A stretch of DNA of 64,000 nucleotides. Source: a virus. Every line of letters starts with the position of its first letter. Positions within the stretch are counted from its first letter, which is position 1. Positions 54,471-63,599 of the stretch are shown one piece after another. Where the stretch lies: IMG/VR virus record IMGVR_UViG_3300047546_002559, positions 1 through 64,000 of that record. One strand, given 5' to 3'. The notes beneath the pieces are model-generated. The model was not told where the DNA came from. It worked only from the letters and a program-made list of their open reading frames with translations, and did not search any database. A program made the position numbers and the translations under genes.

Positions 54471-55001
54471 CGTAGGGTCCACCGCTGCAACCGTATCCGA
54501 ATATCCAGCAGCGTCAAGAATTGCGAGAGCTGCAGACTCAACATGTGGGTCAACGCCAAATAAAGCACGAACAGCGTCCGGAACAGGTCTTGTCGTCTCT
54601 GTCATCTCAAGAATTGACGGGTGAGCAAAGTTGAGGTTGTTGCCATCCTCGTCAAAGATTTCCTCGTCATCCATGCAGATTCCGACAGTCGTATGGCCAA
54701 TTACGAGACAGGCAAACTTTGTGGGGTCGAGACCATTTCTAGAATCTTCGCCAGCATTCTTTCGCCAGTTTTTCATCTGCGACTGGGTGATATTGGGGCT
54801 GATGATGATACTTACGCCTGGACGCTCAGGAACCTCGATATGGACTACTGGGCGCTCAACCTTTTTGCTCACAACAGAACGCAGTCTGTCGAGCTGGGTC
54901 TCTTCCTTGGGACGCGTAGCTGATTGGTCGCGCTTGGCGGCAGTTTTGCCTGCTTTTGCATCGTCCGAGTCTTCGTTTACGTAAAGTGCATTTTCGCTCA
55001 T
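54450..55001 (-). CDS. Tail assembly chaperone (G-like)
   Basis: This 183-residue acidic protein lies between tail tube and tape measure, where the G-type chaperone is always found. It ends in a region that overlaps a -1 frame continuing downstream (see the extension). The N-terminus is Lys/Asp-rich; the rest is helical. Confidence 0.75.
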   Translation of the reverse strand: MSENALYVNEDSDDAKAGKTAAKRDQSATRPKEETQLDRLRSVVSKKVERPVVHIEVPERPGVSIIISPNITQSQMKNWRKNAGEDSRNGLDPTKFACLVIGHTTVGICMDDEEIFDEDGNNLNFAHPSILEMTETTRPVPDAVRALFGVDPHVESAALAILDAAGYSDTVAAVDPTKESSTN

Positions 55002-55050
55002 GGAGCAGAAACTAGCACAATGTGACTAGCCAAAATTGCAACTAGTTGTT

Positions 55051-55548
55051 TTATGCGTTGTCGACGTCAGAAATCGCAAAAGTTAGTGCAAATGTTGCCG
55101 GAGCACCAGAGGACGAGTCGCCTTCTGGCTCGGTCATGCCAACCAGAAGCGCATTCGTATAGATTCTGTCGTTCGTTGGGTCCTTGATGTCACAGTCGTA
55201 AACAGATACCGTGATGTTGTAGTAGGCCGTACCGACATACTTGCGAAGGTCCTTGAGCTTCTTGCCTATGCCAGCAGCCGTGTCGGCACCATTCATATCG
55301 TCATCGTAATGCGCTGTCAAGGTGATGTCACCAATTTCTGACGGAGCACAGAGGACGGTTGGGCGAGACTTGCCACCCTCGTAAATCTTCTCCACAGAAG
55401 CAGTGATTTCGCCACCGGAAACTTGAGCAAAGCGGAACGTGTTCCATTTTGGCAGGTTCACCTGCACATTTGTCTGCTGCTTGGCGTTGTTAGTAAAAGA
55501 ACTTGGAACAATTGTCGCAAGTACTTGTCTCTGCGCTACTTTTGCCAT
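55051..55548 (-). CDS. Tail tube protein
   Basis: The 165-residue protein has the strand pattern of tail tube proteins (TFRFAQVSGGEITASVEKIYEGGK, DITLTAHYDDDM, FALTFAISDVDNA). It lies between sheath and chaperone genes. It forms the inner tube of the contractile tail. Confidence 0.75.
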   Translation of the reverse strand: MAKVAQRQVLATIVPSSFTNNAKQQTNVQVNLPKWNTFRFAQVSGGEITASVEKIYEGGKSRPTVLCAPSEIGDITLTAHYDDDMNGADTAAGIGKKLKDLRKYVGTAYYNITVSVYDCDIKDPTNDRIYTNALLVGMTEPEGDSSSGAPATFALTFAISDVDNA

Positions 55549-55564
55549 TGGTTACTTCCTCCGA

Positions 55565-57019
55565 TTAAACCACTGTTGAAGTGAGGTTTGACTTGACAAT
55601 GTCGATTTCGATTCTGTCTCCGACGCTGCTGACGCGGACGCCAACCTTCGCCTTAACCAGACCGTCAGCAAGCTGCGAGGTTGGGTTGAGCGATGCATCG
55701 CACTTGACCACGTAGCCATTGTCTAGCTGACGACCATTTGTATCGAATGCCGGGTAAAGGGCACCGATATTGCGCATCACTGACAGAATTGACACCAGTC
55801 TTGACTCGATATCGGAGAAGATTGTGTTTCTGCCATCGATTGAGCTGAACACAACGTCCTCGATTGAGCGGTAGCACTCTGTCACGATTGAGTTAACAAC
55901 ATCCTGCTGTGTAATGTAGCGGAAATTGTCTGTATCAGATGATAGTGAACGAGCACCGTACACGCGAATTGAATTTTGGATAATTCTAATTGCATTTACG
56001 AAGTTAGTATCCAGGTCATCACCGACTGTCTTGTTGATATCCGCCTTGAGGCCAGTCACAAACTTGGCCGAAGAAAGCAGACCGGCTGCTGGAAGGTGCG
56101 GTCCAGTTTGGTTATGAGCTACTGAACGCTTAGCTGCAACATACCCAACCGGCGGCACCATGCGTGATACGCCGGGTACTGATGTTGGAATCTGAACCCA
56201 TGGGTAGTACAGGGCGGCGTGCTCTGCATTATTCTCGGACTGAAGCGTTAGCGCCTTGGCTTTGACCGTTGCCGTTGAATCGTTCTCGTCAGCGAACAAC
56301 AGTGCAACTCTGCTGTAGTTGTTGCAGTGGGCGATAAGTGCAATACCCATAGCATCACTTGAATCCTCTGGGCAAACGACAGCACCAGAGCCAAGTGCAT
56401 CATTAAACAGCTCAAGCTGGTCAGCATAAACCTCATAGTCAACAGATGCGTACTGGTCATTTCCAGAGCTTAGCGAGGTAGCGCCAAGCACGTCTGGAAT
56501 TAGGTCAGCGTCAACAACGGCGGCAGAGATGTAACGAGCAGCCGTAGCGCTGAGGTTAATTCGTCCAACGGCCTGAGAGGCGGTGGAAACATTTCCGGTT
56601 GAATACTTCAGCTCTCCAGCGTAGTAGACATCAATCTTGAATGTTGAACCAGTAGGATGCGTAACCGCAACATCGACGTCACCACTCCATGCACCAGCAC
56701 CATTTGCCGTGATGGTGATGACATCGTCTCCGCCATCCTGCAGCGTGAGCGTTCCGACTGTTGCAGATGCGCCGACGGCACGAGCTACATATGCACGTGT
56801 TCCACCCTCTTCGAAGAACGTCTCCAGAGTTGGGTGCATGTACGAGTACGAAAGGTACCCACCAAAAATGTCTTCAAAGTCTGAAAGACTCTCGATAAGC
56901 ACTGGCTCATCTGATGGACCGCGCTCCGTGAGGCCGACAATGAATAGCTGCGAAGACTCGCGAACTGTTGCCGTCGAAGGGCCGGTTCTAACTGAAGTTG
57001 AAATGACTACGCCAGGCAT
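55565..57019 (-). CDS. Tail sheath protein
   Basis: This 484-residue protein shows the sheath layout: SQLFIVGLTERGPSDEPVLIESLSDFEDIFGG, TFFEEGGTRAYVARAVG and a C-terminal IDIVKSNLTSTVV strand region. It forms the contractile outer tube and proves a myovirus tail. A hairpin-forming inverted repeat lies upstream (about 57038-57085). Confidence 0.9.
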   Translation of the reverse strand: MPGVVISTSVRTGPSTATVRESSQLFIVGLTERGPSDEPVLIESLSDFEDIFGGYLSYSYMHPTLETFFEEGGTRAYVARAVGASATVGTLTLQDGGDDVITITANGAGAWSGDVDVAVTHPTGSTFKIDVYYAGELKYSTGNVSTASQAVGRINLSATAARYISAAVVDADLIPDVLGATSLSSGNDQYASVDYEVYADQLELFNDALGSGAVVCPEDSSDAMGIALIAHCNNYSRVALLFADENDSTATVKAKALTLQSENNAEHAALYYPWVQIPTSVPGVSRMVPPVGYVAAKRSVAHNQTGPHLPAAGLLSSAKFVTGLKADINKTVGDDLDTNFVNAIRIIQNSIRVYGARSLSSDTDNFRYITQQDVVNSIVTECYRSIEDVVFSSIDGRNTIFSDIESRLVSILSVMRNIGALYPAFDTNGRQLDNGYVVKCDASLNPTSQLADGLVKAKVGVRVSSVGDRIEIDIVKSNLTSTVV

Positions 57020-57037
57020 AGGACCTCACTGTTTCGA

Positions 57038-57085
57038 ATAGGGAATCCCGTTTGTATGGTCAATTGTACAGATGGGATTCTATTA
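57038..57085. promoter_or_regulatory. Inverted repeat and possible promoter before sheath gene
   Basis: AATAGGGAATCCC (about 57038-57050) and GGGATTCTATT (about 57074-57085) are inverted repeats 24 bases apart. On the minus strand a TTGACC lies between them, with a weak TATTCG 17 bases on. It probably controls the abundant sheath/tube transcript. Positions may be off by one. Confidence 0.35.
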
Positions 57086-57124
57086 TTTTGTGCAACTATG
57101 AATTGAACTTTTAAAAGAGGAAAC

Positions 57125-57733
57125 TTAATCATTTAGTGATGGCATTTCCTCGTTCGGACCAGCAGTTCGTGTTTCGATTTCTATTTCAGAGACAATTCCG
57201 AGCGGCTCCCTAGTGACTACTTCATCTAGTTCAAGCGTGTAGGCGATATAGGCGCCGGCCATCATTCTGTCGCCTTTTAGTAAAGTGATGTCGGAGTATT
57301 CTTCCCTGATGGTATTTTCTGCGATAACAGCCCTAAATGAAGTTCTTGCGTCATAGGCCTTTAAGCATGGGTAGTCGAGAAGAGCGCTACGCACTACAGT
57401 TGTCAATCTATCTCGCATTAATGTGGCTGCTTCGTTGCCCTCGTCTCTCACCCATATATAGGTGCGCATGCTGTAGTTGACGCGATATAGGGGGTCTGCG
57501 CTGTCATAGCCAATACGCTCCAGTCCATTCATGGAAAGGGCTACTGTAATTATTGACGGCCATTCGTCTATCGCTAATGGCTCGTGCGCTATGTACTGCG
57601 CTGGGTCCGGTAGGTCAGTGCTATCCAGATTCCAGCCATTTCTATATCTAATAATTCTTATCGGTATGTCACGCGCAAGATAATCGTTTACGTATTTTTT
57701 GGCAGCGTGAGAGCCGTTCATTAGGGGTGTCAC
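57125..57733 (-). CDS. Tail terminator/completion protein
   Basis: The 202-residue protein has strand-helix patterns of tail terminator proteins (YSMRTYIWVRDEGNEAATLMRDRL). It lies upstream of sheath and after the virion-morphogenesis-like gene, which it overlaps by 4 bases. The assignment rests mainly on position. Confidence 0.55.
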   Translation of the reverse strand: MTPLMNGSHAAKKYVNDYLARDIPIRIIRYRNGWNLDSTDLPDPAQYIAHEPLAIDEWPSIITVALSMNGLERIGYDSADPLYRVNYSMRTYIWVRDEGNEAATLMRDRLTTVVRSALLDYPCLKAYDARTSFRAVIAENTIREEYSDITLLKGDRMMAGAYIAYTLELDEVVTREPLGIVSEIEIETRTAGPNEEMPSLND

Positions 57734-58230
57734 GTTATTTTGCTCCCCTCAACGACATATTGGATTGTCTTTTTTTCAATATCTCTATCAAAATCCCTCG
57801 GAACAAAAACAATTTTTCTTGCCGGCATATCCTGTGTGCCGAATTGATGGAATTTGGCAATAGGGTTGTCTACGACGAATTCTGCAGACATATCTGTCAT
57901 CACGTTTTTTGGACTCGAGCCGATACTTGCAACGCTCCTGAATAGACCGCCAGTTACGACAAGAGGTGGCGCTCCCGGGATATGCATGAATTTCCAAGCT
58001 GCATACTCTTCATCAAGCGGAGGCCACGCACCCTTGAGCATTGCTTTTGCCGACATCGCGCCCATTGTTGTGAAGTTTTTTGTATAGGCACGTTCAAGGT
58101 GATTTTTTGCCCAGTGCAATACAGGCCCAAAATCTTGTGCCCTATCGCGCATATTTCTTAAGCGGTCTACGGCATCTTTCCCCCGCCAATCAACGTCTTT
58201 TATATAGACATAAACCTCTTTTGACGCCAT
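57730..58230 (-). CDS. Virion morphogenesis / tail completion protein
   Basis: The 166-residue protein has the pattern of the Mu gpG/P2 gpS family (LVVTGGLFRSV and HQFGTQDMPARKIVFVP, about 94-150). It is placed in the head-tail connector module. Confidence 0.72.
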   Translation of the reverse strand: MASKEVYVYIKDVDWRGKDAVDRLRNMRDRAQDFGPVLHWAKNHLERAYTKNFTTMGAMSAKAMLKGAWPPLDEEYAAWKFMHIPGAPPLVVTGGLFRSVASIGSSPKNVMTDMSAEFVVDNPIAKFHQFGTQDMPARKIVFVPRDFDRDIEKKTIQYVVEGSKIT

Positions 58231-58233
58231 GCT

Positions 58234-58878
58234 TTATGCCTGAATTCTTCTATATTTACGCAGCGATGCAAGCTCGGAATCAAGGAAGCCAGTCACAAGT
58301 GGGCCAGTGTTTCTTGTGTTCAAATCTTTTACGGCAACCACATCGTCGTGCATATTTTGCATCTCACGTGAAGCGGCACGAAGAATCATCAGCTTTAATG
58401 CCGGTATCGAAGTACCGTCTAGACCTGCCGTATAAGTGACCGTGATTAGGTCGTCTGAGTACCCGTAGTAGTAGTCAATACCGTACTTGCGAGGGATATA
58501 GTCCGTTTCTTCAACAAGTATTTTTTCAGCTCCAAATAAAGGTTTTACTTTAACCTCTATGATGGAGACAATCGGTGTATTGCGAAAGTAGATTGATGGC
58601 GGTGGGGTTGCCCATGTTGTCATATCGTTCCGCGGGCTAGTCGTAAATGACGAGTTATATGTGTTGTCATTTGCTGTGAGGAATGTCCCCATGGGGACTC
58701 CTGTGTGTGTCGAGTCAAGTCGATGTTCTTCCTCGAACTCTGCAACTTCTATTGGCCGACGGAGGAATGCCTCAAGTTCGCTCTGCAGGCCAGCTAGAAT
58801 CATTTCTGCAGCATCCTCTTGACGGGCAGATAGCCTGATGTCCATATATGTCTTGATGTCGTTGACTGAGACAATCAT
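58234..58878 (-). CDS. Head-tail connector-like protein
   Basis: The start at 58878 is set by AGGAG 5 bases upstream; an upstream start at 58908 lacks it. The 214-residue product begins with a helical connector-like half (DIKTYMDIRLSARQEDAAEMI), followed by strand-rich parts. Position next to the tail completion gene supports a connector. Confidence 0.55.
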   Translation of the reverse strand: MIVSVNDIKTYMDIRLSARQEDAAEMILAGLQSELEAFLRRPIEVAEFEEEHRLDSTHTGVPMGTFLTANDNTYNSSFTTSPRNDMTTWATPPPSIYFRNTPIVSIIEVKVKPLFGAEKILVEETDYIPRKYGIDYYYGYSDDLITVTYTAGLDGTSIPALKLMILRAASREMQNMHDDVVAVKDLNTRNTGPLVTGFLDSELASLRKYRRIQA

Positions 58879-58997
58879 GGCCACTCCTGTTATAAAGCGA
58901 TTTTGCAAATAAATGCAGTATCAAATTCTAACACCAAGTATATGCGTAGGGGTATAGGGAGATTGACTGAAGCATGTCATGGGTATAAATTGTCCAT

Positions 58998-59300
58998 ATG
59001 ACGGCCGAGCAACTATTTATGCCAACTATTGAATTCTCGGAAGGGGAGAGAGTTGCGGCAAATACCGACATCCTCGAAAGAGTGGCTCGGATACTTTTCG
59101 TAATATTCATGGACGACGACAACCCCATGAGCGAAGATGAAGTCGATGAACTCGCCGAAGACGTATTCGGGATGGCGTCAGTTCTCATGGCCGTTGCCGG
59201 AATGAATATTGTTGGAAGAAACTCAGAGGGCGACTATGTTGCCAGATTCAAGCCATATAAATCGCTGGAACACTTCTCAAAAGAAAAAGGCATCAAATGA
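58998..59300 (+). CDS. Acidic protein, paralogue of the next gene
   Basis: The 100-residue acidic protein (ERVARILFVIFMDDDNPMSEDEVDEL) is similar along its length to the next gene, including the end (MNIVGRNSEGDYVARFKPYKSLEHF versus INIIGKDENGRLIATIEPYESVKDF). The pair is the only rightward block in a leftward region, so it may be a recently gained early-type cassette. The stop overlaps the next ATG by 4 bases. Confidence 0.65.
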   Translation: MTAEQLFMPTIEFSEGERVAANTDILERVARILFVIFMDDDNPMSEDEVDELAEDVFGMASVLMAVAGMNIVGRNSEGDYVARFKPYKSLEHFSKEKGIK

Positions 59301-59701
59301 CAGTCACAAATCCTGTGGACAATATAGCTGTACAGCGTTTTGCCAACGAAGCGGATAAACGCGCAGCAAATGCAAGAGTCCTAAAAAACGTTCTAGAAGT
59401 CATGTTTTTTTGGCTAGAGGAGGACCAGGAAAATCTTGACGACGATGACCAAGTAGAAATTTTTACTGACTTCTTATGGTCTATTGCCGTTTCTGCCCTG
59501 TCTTCGACAAATATAAACATTATCGGCAAAGACGAGAATGGTCGCCTAATTGCGACAATTGAGCCGTATGAGTCGGTCAAGGATTTCCTAATCAAGGAAG
59601 ACATAGGCGAAGACGACCATGTCTTTTATGAGGATTTCCTAGAGAGTGTTGGGCTCGACTCTGGCTTTGGGCGTCACGACGACAAGTTCATGAGGTCGTA
59701 G
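59297..59701 (+). CDS. Acidic protein, paralogue of the previous gene
   Basis: The 134-residue acidic protein repeats the fold of the previous gene and adds a C-terminal segment rich in Asp and Phe. It ends at a palindrome. Two acidic paralogues in tandem are typical of small inhibitors such as DNA mimics; this is a guess. Confidence 0.6.
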   Translation: MTVTNPVDNIAVQRFANEADKRAANARVLKNVLEVMFFWLEEDQENLDDDDQVEIFTDFLWSIAVSALSSTNINIIGKDENGRLIATIEPYESVKDFLIKEDIGEDDHVFYEDFLESVGLDSGFGRHDDKFMRS

Positions 59702-59704
59702 TTA

Positions 59705-59722
59705 AATAGGGTTAACCCTATT
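59705..59722. terminator. Perfect 18-bp palindrome between convergent genes
   Basis: AATAGGGTTAACCCTATT is a perfect inverted repeat that covers the last base of the rightward gene's flank and the leftward gene's stop. It could end transcripts from both sides. Only short T-runs follow. Confidence 0.5.
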
Positions 59723-60443
59723 ACTTCTTTCTGCCGCCGCCAGTCTTCCCCTTGCCCTTACTGCCGGCGCCCTTAACATTCTTGGCCCGTTCTCTCTGCC
59801 GTTGCGCGTTGCGAATCGCTGACTTCGGCAGAGGCGGACGTATTGGTAGGCCCGGCTTTCTGGTTGTTGTTGCGCCACGCGGCCGGTTGACAATGTCGCT
59901 GGACCCAGTTCTTGCCTTGGCAATGTTGAGCTTGTCGACTTGGGCCAACAGATTGTCTGGCTTGGTAGAACGTGGTGCAATCTTGGTTTTACCAAAACTT
60001 GCGCCGTTTCTATTCATGCGGCGCTGAACCTTAGCCTCTAGCTCGCGGAACTTCTTCGGCCTCGTGCGTCCGACGTACCATGTACCCTCTGGGGTCTTCG
60101 AGCTTCCAGCCTTGCGTCCGCCCGGCACGCCACGGTCGACGAACTCCTGGGTAACAGATTTCTTCATCTGCCCACCAGTTCTCCAGTCTTTGGCTATTGC
60201 GCTTCTCGGCTTTGAGCCGCCATACCTAGCCATCTCTGCCAGGTCACCAAGCTTGCCTTTCTCAAATCTATCGCCGCCAACACCAAAAATATCTTTTGCT
60301 ATCTGCTTGTATGAGGTATATCTGGCTGTATCACGCTTGCTGAGTTTCAGGCCCTTACGCATGCGGGCTTGGGCGTCTTTAACAAAGTCAACAATTTCAG
60401 CAGCATCGTCTGAAATGTCTGGGCCGTAGCGTACTCCGGGCAT
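59721..60443 (-). CDS. Very basic hypothetical protein
   Basis: The 240-residue protein is rich in Arg, Lys and Gly, with a low-complexity C-terminus (KGAGSKGKGKTGGGRKK) and helical N-terminus. It could bind nucleic acid or be a virion internal protein. It carries no recognised domain. Confidence 0.55.
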   Translation of the reverse strand: MPGVRYGPDISDDAAEIVDFVKDAQARMRKGLKLSKRDTARYTSYKQIAKDIFGVGGDRFEKGKLGDLAEMARYGGSKPRSAIAKDWRTGGQMKKSVTQEFVDRGVPGGRKAGSSKTPEGTWYVGRTRPKKFRELEAKVQRRMNRNGASFGKTKIAPRSTKPDNLLAQVDKLNIAKARTGSSDIVNRPRGATTTRKPGLPIRPPLPKSAIRNAQRQRERAKNVKGAGSKGKGKTGGGRKK

Positions 60444-60490
60444 AGTGCTCCTCTAGTCTGTTCAACAAATATACCAGAAAACACTTTTAT

Positions 60491-61048
60491 TTATCTGTCA
60501 GGATTTGGCGGTCTTTCGATAGAAAATGATTCCTGCTCAACTGAGCCAGGTGGAGCCTCGATTGGAATCCATGCGCGGGCGTAAATATGTTCTTTTAGTT
60601 TTCTTGTTTTTAGTAGTGAGCCATCGAGCATTATTGATAGCTCTTCTGCTCGCATGCAAAGCATGTCCTCAAAGTCCGATACACCGTATTTGCCTGAACG
60701 CTTTACAGCTCGCACTATTTCAGACGTCTTTTTGGCTAAAACCTGGGAATGACCTCTATTTAGCCTGAGGTGCAGAAGCATTGCGTCGATTTTATCTAAA
60801 TCATGGAATATGACAGGAATCTTGCCAGAGCTCTTTTTTAGTATTTGCGGAATATTCGTCGCTAGAAGAAACCGCTCAGAGCCGTCAATAATTTCCCCCG
60901 TAGCCAGCCTTACGTGAATCGGTTGAATAAAACCAAACTGAGATAGTGATGCTGATATGACAAGCATCTCTGGACGAAGCGTATATGTTGCTCTCCATTC
61001 TGGGACCGAAAGAACCGATGGGTCAACGTATTCAATATTAATACTCAT
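60491..61048 (-). CDS. ParB-like nuclease-fold protein
   Basis: This 185-residue protein has the ParB/Srx N-terminal core: MLVISASLSQFGFIQPIHVRL and GEIIDGSERFLLA (about 29-65). It overlaps the PAPS-reductase-like gene. ParB-like plus PAPS-reductase-like pairs are known from IbrB/IbrA. Whether it binds or cuts DNA cannot be told. Confidence 0.75.
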   Translation of the reverse strand: MSINIEYVDPSVLSVPEWRATYTLRPEMLVISASLSQFGFIQPIHVRLATGEIIDGSERFLLATNIPQILKKSSGKIPVIFHDLDKIDAMLLHLRLNRGHSQVLAKKTSEIVRAVKRSGKYGVSDFEDMLCMRAEELSIMLDGSLLKTRKLKEHIYARAWIPIEAPPGSVEQESFSIERPPNPDR

Positions 61049-62177
61049 AAATGTCTGCTCTTTCCATTTCGACGGCCCTTATTGCGTGAGCCTTAGTCTT
61101 TGGCCCAACTGGCGTCGGCGAGTTAACGTCTATGTCGTTGAGCATCAGGTTTCTGATTAGCCAGCTAACTGGGTAACCATGAGGGTCAGTCAGGTGTTTC
61201 TTTCTGAATTTTGAAACATATGCTCTTGCTTCTGTTTTTCTTCTATCGCCGATTAGGTACTCGTCGATAAAACTTGATGCACCGTCAAACCCAAGACGCG
61301 CATAGCTTTCTATTAGCTGCTCGGAGTCAAACTCTGGCCAAAGCCTGCGCTGCGCATCGATGTATGGAAAGCACTCAAAAAGCCTGTCATAGAATTCTGG
61401 CTCAGTCGCTATAACGTCACCGATTCTTCGAATTGCGGTTGCGTGGAGGGGTATGCCAACGCGCGTATTGCTTCCAGTCATTGCGGCCAGGTCATAATAC
61501 TCGCAGTACTCAGCACCATGTTCTTCAATGATGAACTTGAAAACATCATTCGTGTTCCAGTCATAAATGACTTTTGCGAACTTGAGTGGTATTCCTTTTT
61601 TTAGCTTGTATGGCGTATTGATATAGTTTTCATGCAGCTTTTGAACAATTGACCTATACCTGACCATTGATTCACTTGCGCGTACTCCTGTAAGAAAAGC
61701 AACATTTCCTCTTTTGCCCTGCATTGTGTAGTAGTCGGTTTGCTCTGGCAGCGAAACGCTGTGACTGAGACCAAAATGTTTTCCGCTTATTGCCCAGGGC
61801 GGCATTTGACGGACCCATCTATCCTGGTCGAAGCGCTCCTGGCTCCACAGCAGTGTTGTGATTCTGTAACCGAGCACCCATATTTCGGCAGGATACGGAA
61901 GGCAGTACCATTCCATGTCGACCCAATCATAATTCCGTACTCTTTCGACGTAGTCTGCAACGACAGGGCTAACCATTTCTTCGTCACGGAAAATAACCTT
62001 CACAGGGCCAAGACCGCGCTCTTCATGCACTTCTTTTGCAAGCAGCAAGACAGCGGTGGAGTCCTTGCCGCCAGAAAACTGGACACAGACAGTGTCAAAT
62101 GTGTCGTAAACGTGTCTGATTCTTTGTCGAGCAGCGTCTACGCAACTCATGTCTAGGAAAAGCCTCTGACGTGTCAT
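61038..62177 (-). CDS. PAPS-reductase-family PP-loop protein (IbrA/DndC-like)
   Basis: The 379-residue protein carries the PP-loop SGGKDST (residues 35-41), the ATP pyrophosphatase motif of the PAPS reductase family. The size and the C-terminal regions fit the IbrA/DndC-like branch. It overlaps the ParB-like gene, as IbrA does with IbrB. Possible roles are sulfur incorporation (including DNA phosphorothioation-like chemistry) or nucleotide activation, with no direct evidence. Confidence 0.82.
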   Translation of the reverse strand: MTRQRLFLDMSCVDAARQRIRHVYDTFDTVCVQFSGGKDSTAVLLLAKEVHEERGLGPVKVIFRDEEMVSPVVADYVERVRNYDWVDMEWYCLPYPAEIWVLGYRITTLLWSQERFDQDRWVRQMPPWAISGKHFGLSHSVSLPEQTDYYTMQGKRGNVAFLTGVRASESMVRYRSIVQKLHENYINTPYKLKKGIPLKFAKVIYDWNTNDVFKFIIEEHGAEYCEYYDLAAMTGSNTRVGIPLHATAIRRIGDVIATEPEFYDRLFECFPYIDAQRRLWPEFDSEQLIESYARLGFDGASSFIDEYLIGDRRKTEARAYVSKFRKKHLTDPHGYPVSWLIRNLMLNDIDVNSPTPVGPKTKAHAIRAVEMERADIYEY

Positions 62178-62178
62178 G

Positions 62179-62379
62179 TCAGTATTTTGCGATTTGGTTC
62201 AGGCGTAGATTTTCGGCTCTAAGTTCATTGTTTATGCTTAGGGCCTGTTCAGCTATTGACTTCCAGTGGTCGCATTCAGCAATGCGTTTTGTGAGTACTT
62301 CGAGCACTTCGGCGCATTCTGTTTTTGAAATACGACCTCTACCCAGGAGGTAGATGCATTTTTGCTCAATTTGGTCCAT
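62179..62379 (-). CDS. Small coiled-coil protein
   Basis: The 66-residue protein is helical (LTKRIAECDHWKSIAEQALSINNELRAENLRLNQ), likely a coiled coil. It sits between the ParB-like and PAPS-reductase-like genes with near-zero gaps. The role is unknown. Confidence 0.5.
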   Translation of the reverse strand: MDQIEQKCIYLLGRGRISKTECAEVLEVLTKRIAECDHWKSIAEQALSINNELRAENLRLNQIAKY

Positions 62380-62380
62380 T

Positions 62381-63253
62381 TTAAATCTCGATGTGTTGGT
62401 CTATGAAATCGATTAATTTTTCCGCTGTTGTGTTTCCGACAACTGCTGGGTCAGAGCGAAGCCACTTAATGAATTCGTACCACCGAGCTTGTTGCGCAGT
62501 ATTGTCAAACACTAGCGTGTATTGGACTACGGCCTGTGGAGCGGAACCAGGAGCAACCGTTGTTGAGCCTCGAACGACTGCGTCGTTTTGGTCAATCCCC
62601 GGTCTGATATCTATGCGCTGCTTGCCGTCGTCCGTCTGCGTAACGGAAACAGCATTTCTGTCTAGCGCCGGCCTGGCGTGGGATGGTTCTTCATGCTCAT
62701 CCTCCTCGTAATCTTCGTACCTATCCAGTTTTGTGCTTCCGGACGTAAACCCATTCCCGGACGTATCGGAAATAACTGGAGGGATAAATCCAGCCCCAGG
62801 CTCAATAATCCTGTTGTCCTGGCGAATGACCTTTTGCTCTATCTCCGCAGTAGAAAACTCATCCCACCCCAGGCCCGTCATTAGTTCTGGGTAGACATCT
62901 GCAAGCTCCAGAATGACTTCGTTTAGAAGCTCCGGCTCAGTGTATCCAAGTTCCATTGTTCGGTTGTCCGCAATGGCAAACGCAATAGCCCGCTCGCCGT
63001 CAACCTCGTATGGAACGGCTGCTATTTTGTCCCACCCAAGCTGCTTGGCTGCCTGTAGCTGGTGATTTCCGGCGATTACGGTTGCCGTGCCATCATCGTT
63101 TGGGCGTATAACGATTGGCTTGACCTGCCCAAACTCTTTGTATGACGACATAATCGCCGCAACATCGCCGCGCCGCGGGTTATTGTCGAGGGGGATAAGG
63201 TCGTCTATGTCGACAGCCAGGGAAATGAGCGATTCATGTATTCCGTGCGCCAT
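62381..63253 (-). CDS. ParB-domain protein
   Basis: The 290-residue protein has a clear ParB N-terminal domain: NPRRGDVAAIMSSYKEFGQVKPIVIRP and GNHQLQAAKQLGW, then ADNRTMELG (about 24-105). The C-terminal half has an acidic linker and a helical end. It is the second ParB-like protein in five genes. Such proteins in phages can act as nucleases or as partners of modification enzymes. Confidence 0.82.
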   Translation of the reverse strand: MAHGIHESLISLAVDIDDLIPLDNNPRRGDVAAIMSSYKEFGQVKPIVIRPNDDGTATVIAGNHQLQAAKQLGWDKIAAVPYEVDGERAIAFAIADNRTMELGYTEPELLNEVILELADVYPELMTGLGWDEFSTAEIEQKVIRQDNRIIEPGAGFIPPVISDTSGNGFTSGSTKLDRYEDYEEDEHEEPSHARPALDRNAVSVTQTDDGKQRIDIRPGIDQNDAVVRGSTTVAPGSAPQAVVQYTLVFDNTAQQARWYEFIKWLRSDPAVVGNTTAEKLIDFIDQHIEI

Positions 63254-63257
63254 TGTG

Positions 63258-63599
63258 TTATACCTGCGTTCTTACGTTTGCGTTAAGGGTTCTTATTGCA
63301 TCCATGGAGGAGCGAACAGAGAGAAGTTTTTCCCTTTTTGCTTTGACCAAGGCCTCGGCACATTTGTACTCAAATAGCTCTTGGTCCAGCTTGTAGTCAG
63401 CCCAAGCCTCGCGTTCCTTAATTGAACCCTTGGCAGAAAGGTACTCACGGGCCCAATTAGCCTTGTATAGGGCCTCTTTTTTGGCCATGTCCATCGATAG
63501 CGACTCGAACTGCTCTGTTTCGTTTTCAAGACTGTCCATCAGTCTTAGAAGTTCTTGCTCAATATCTACCTGACTGATAGGTGTCGTTCTCATTCTCAT
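63258..63599 (-). CDS. Coiled-coil phage protein
   Basis: The 113-residue helical protein has the repeat-rich pattern of a conserved phage family (ALYKANWAREYLSAKG, then AEALVKAKREKLLSVRSS). It overlaps the RuvC-like gene by four bases. The function is not known. Confidence 0.55.
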   Translation of the reverse strand: MRMRTTPISQVDIEQELLRLMDSLENETEQFESLSMDMAKKEALYKANWAREYLSAKGSIKEREAWADYKLDQELFEYKCAEALVKAKREKLLSVRSSMDAIRTLNANVRTQV

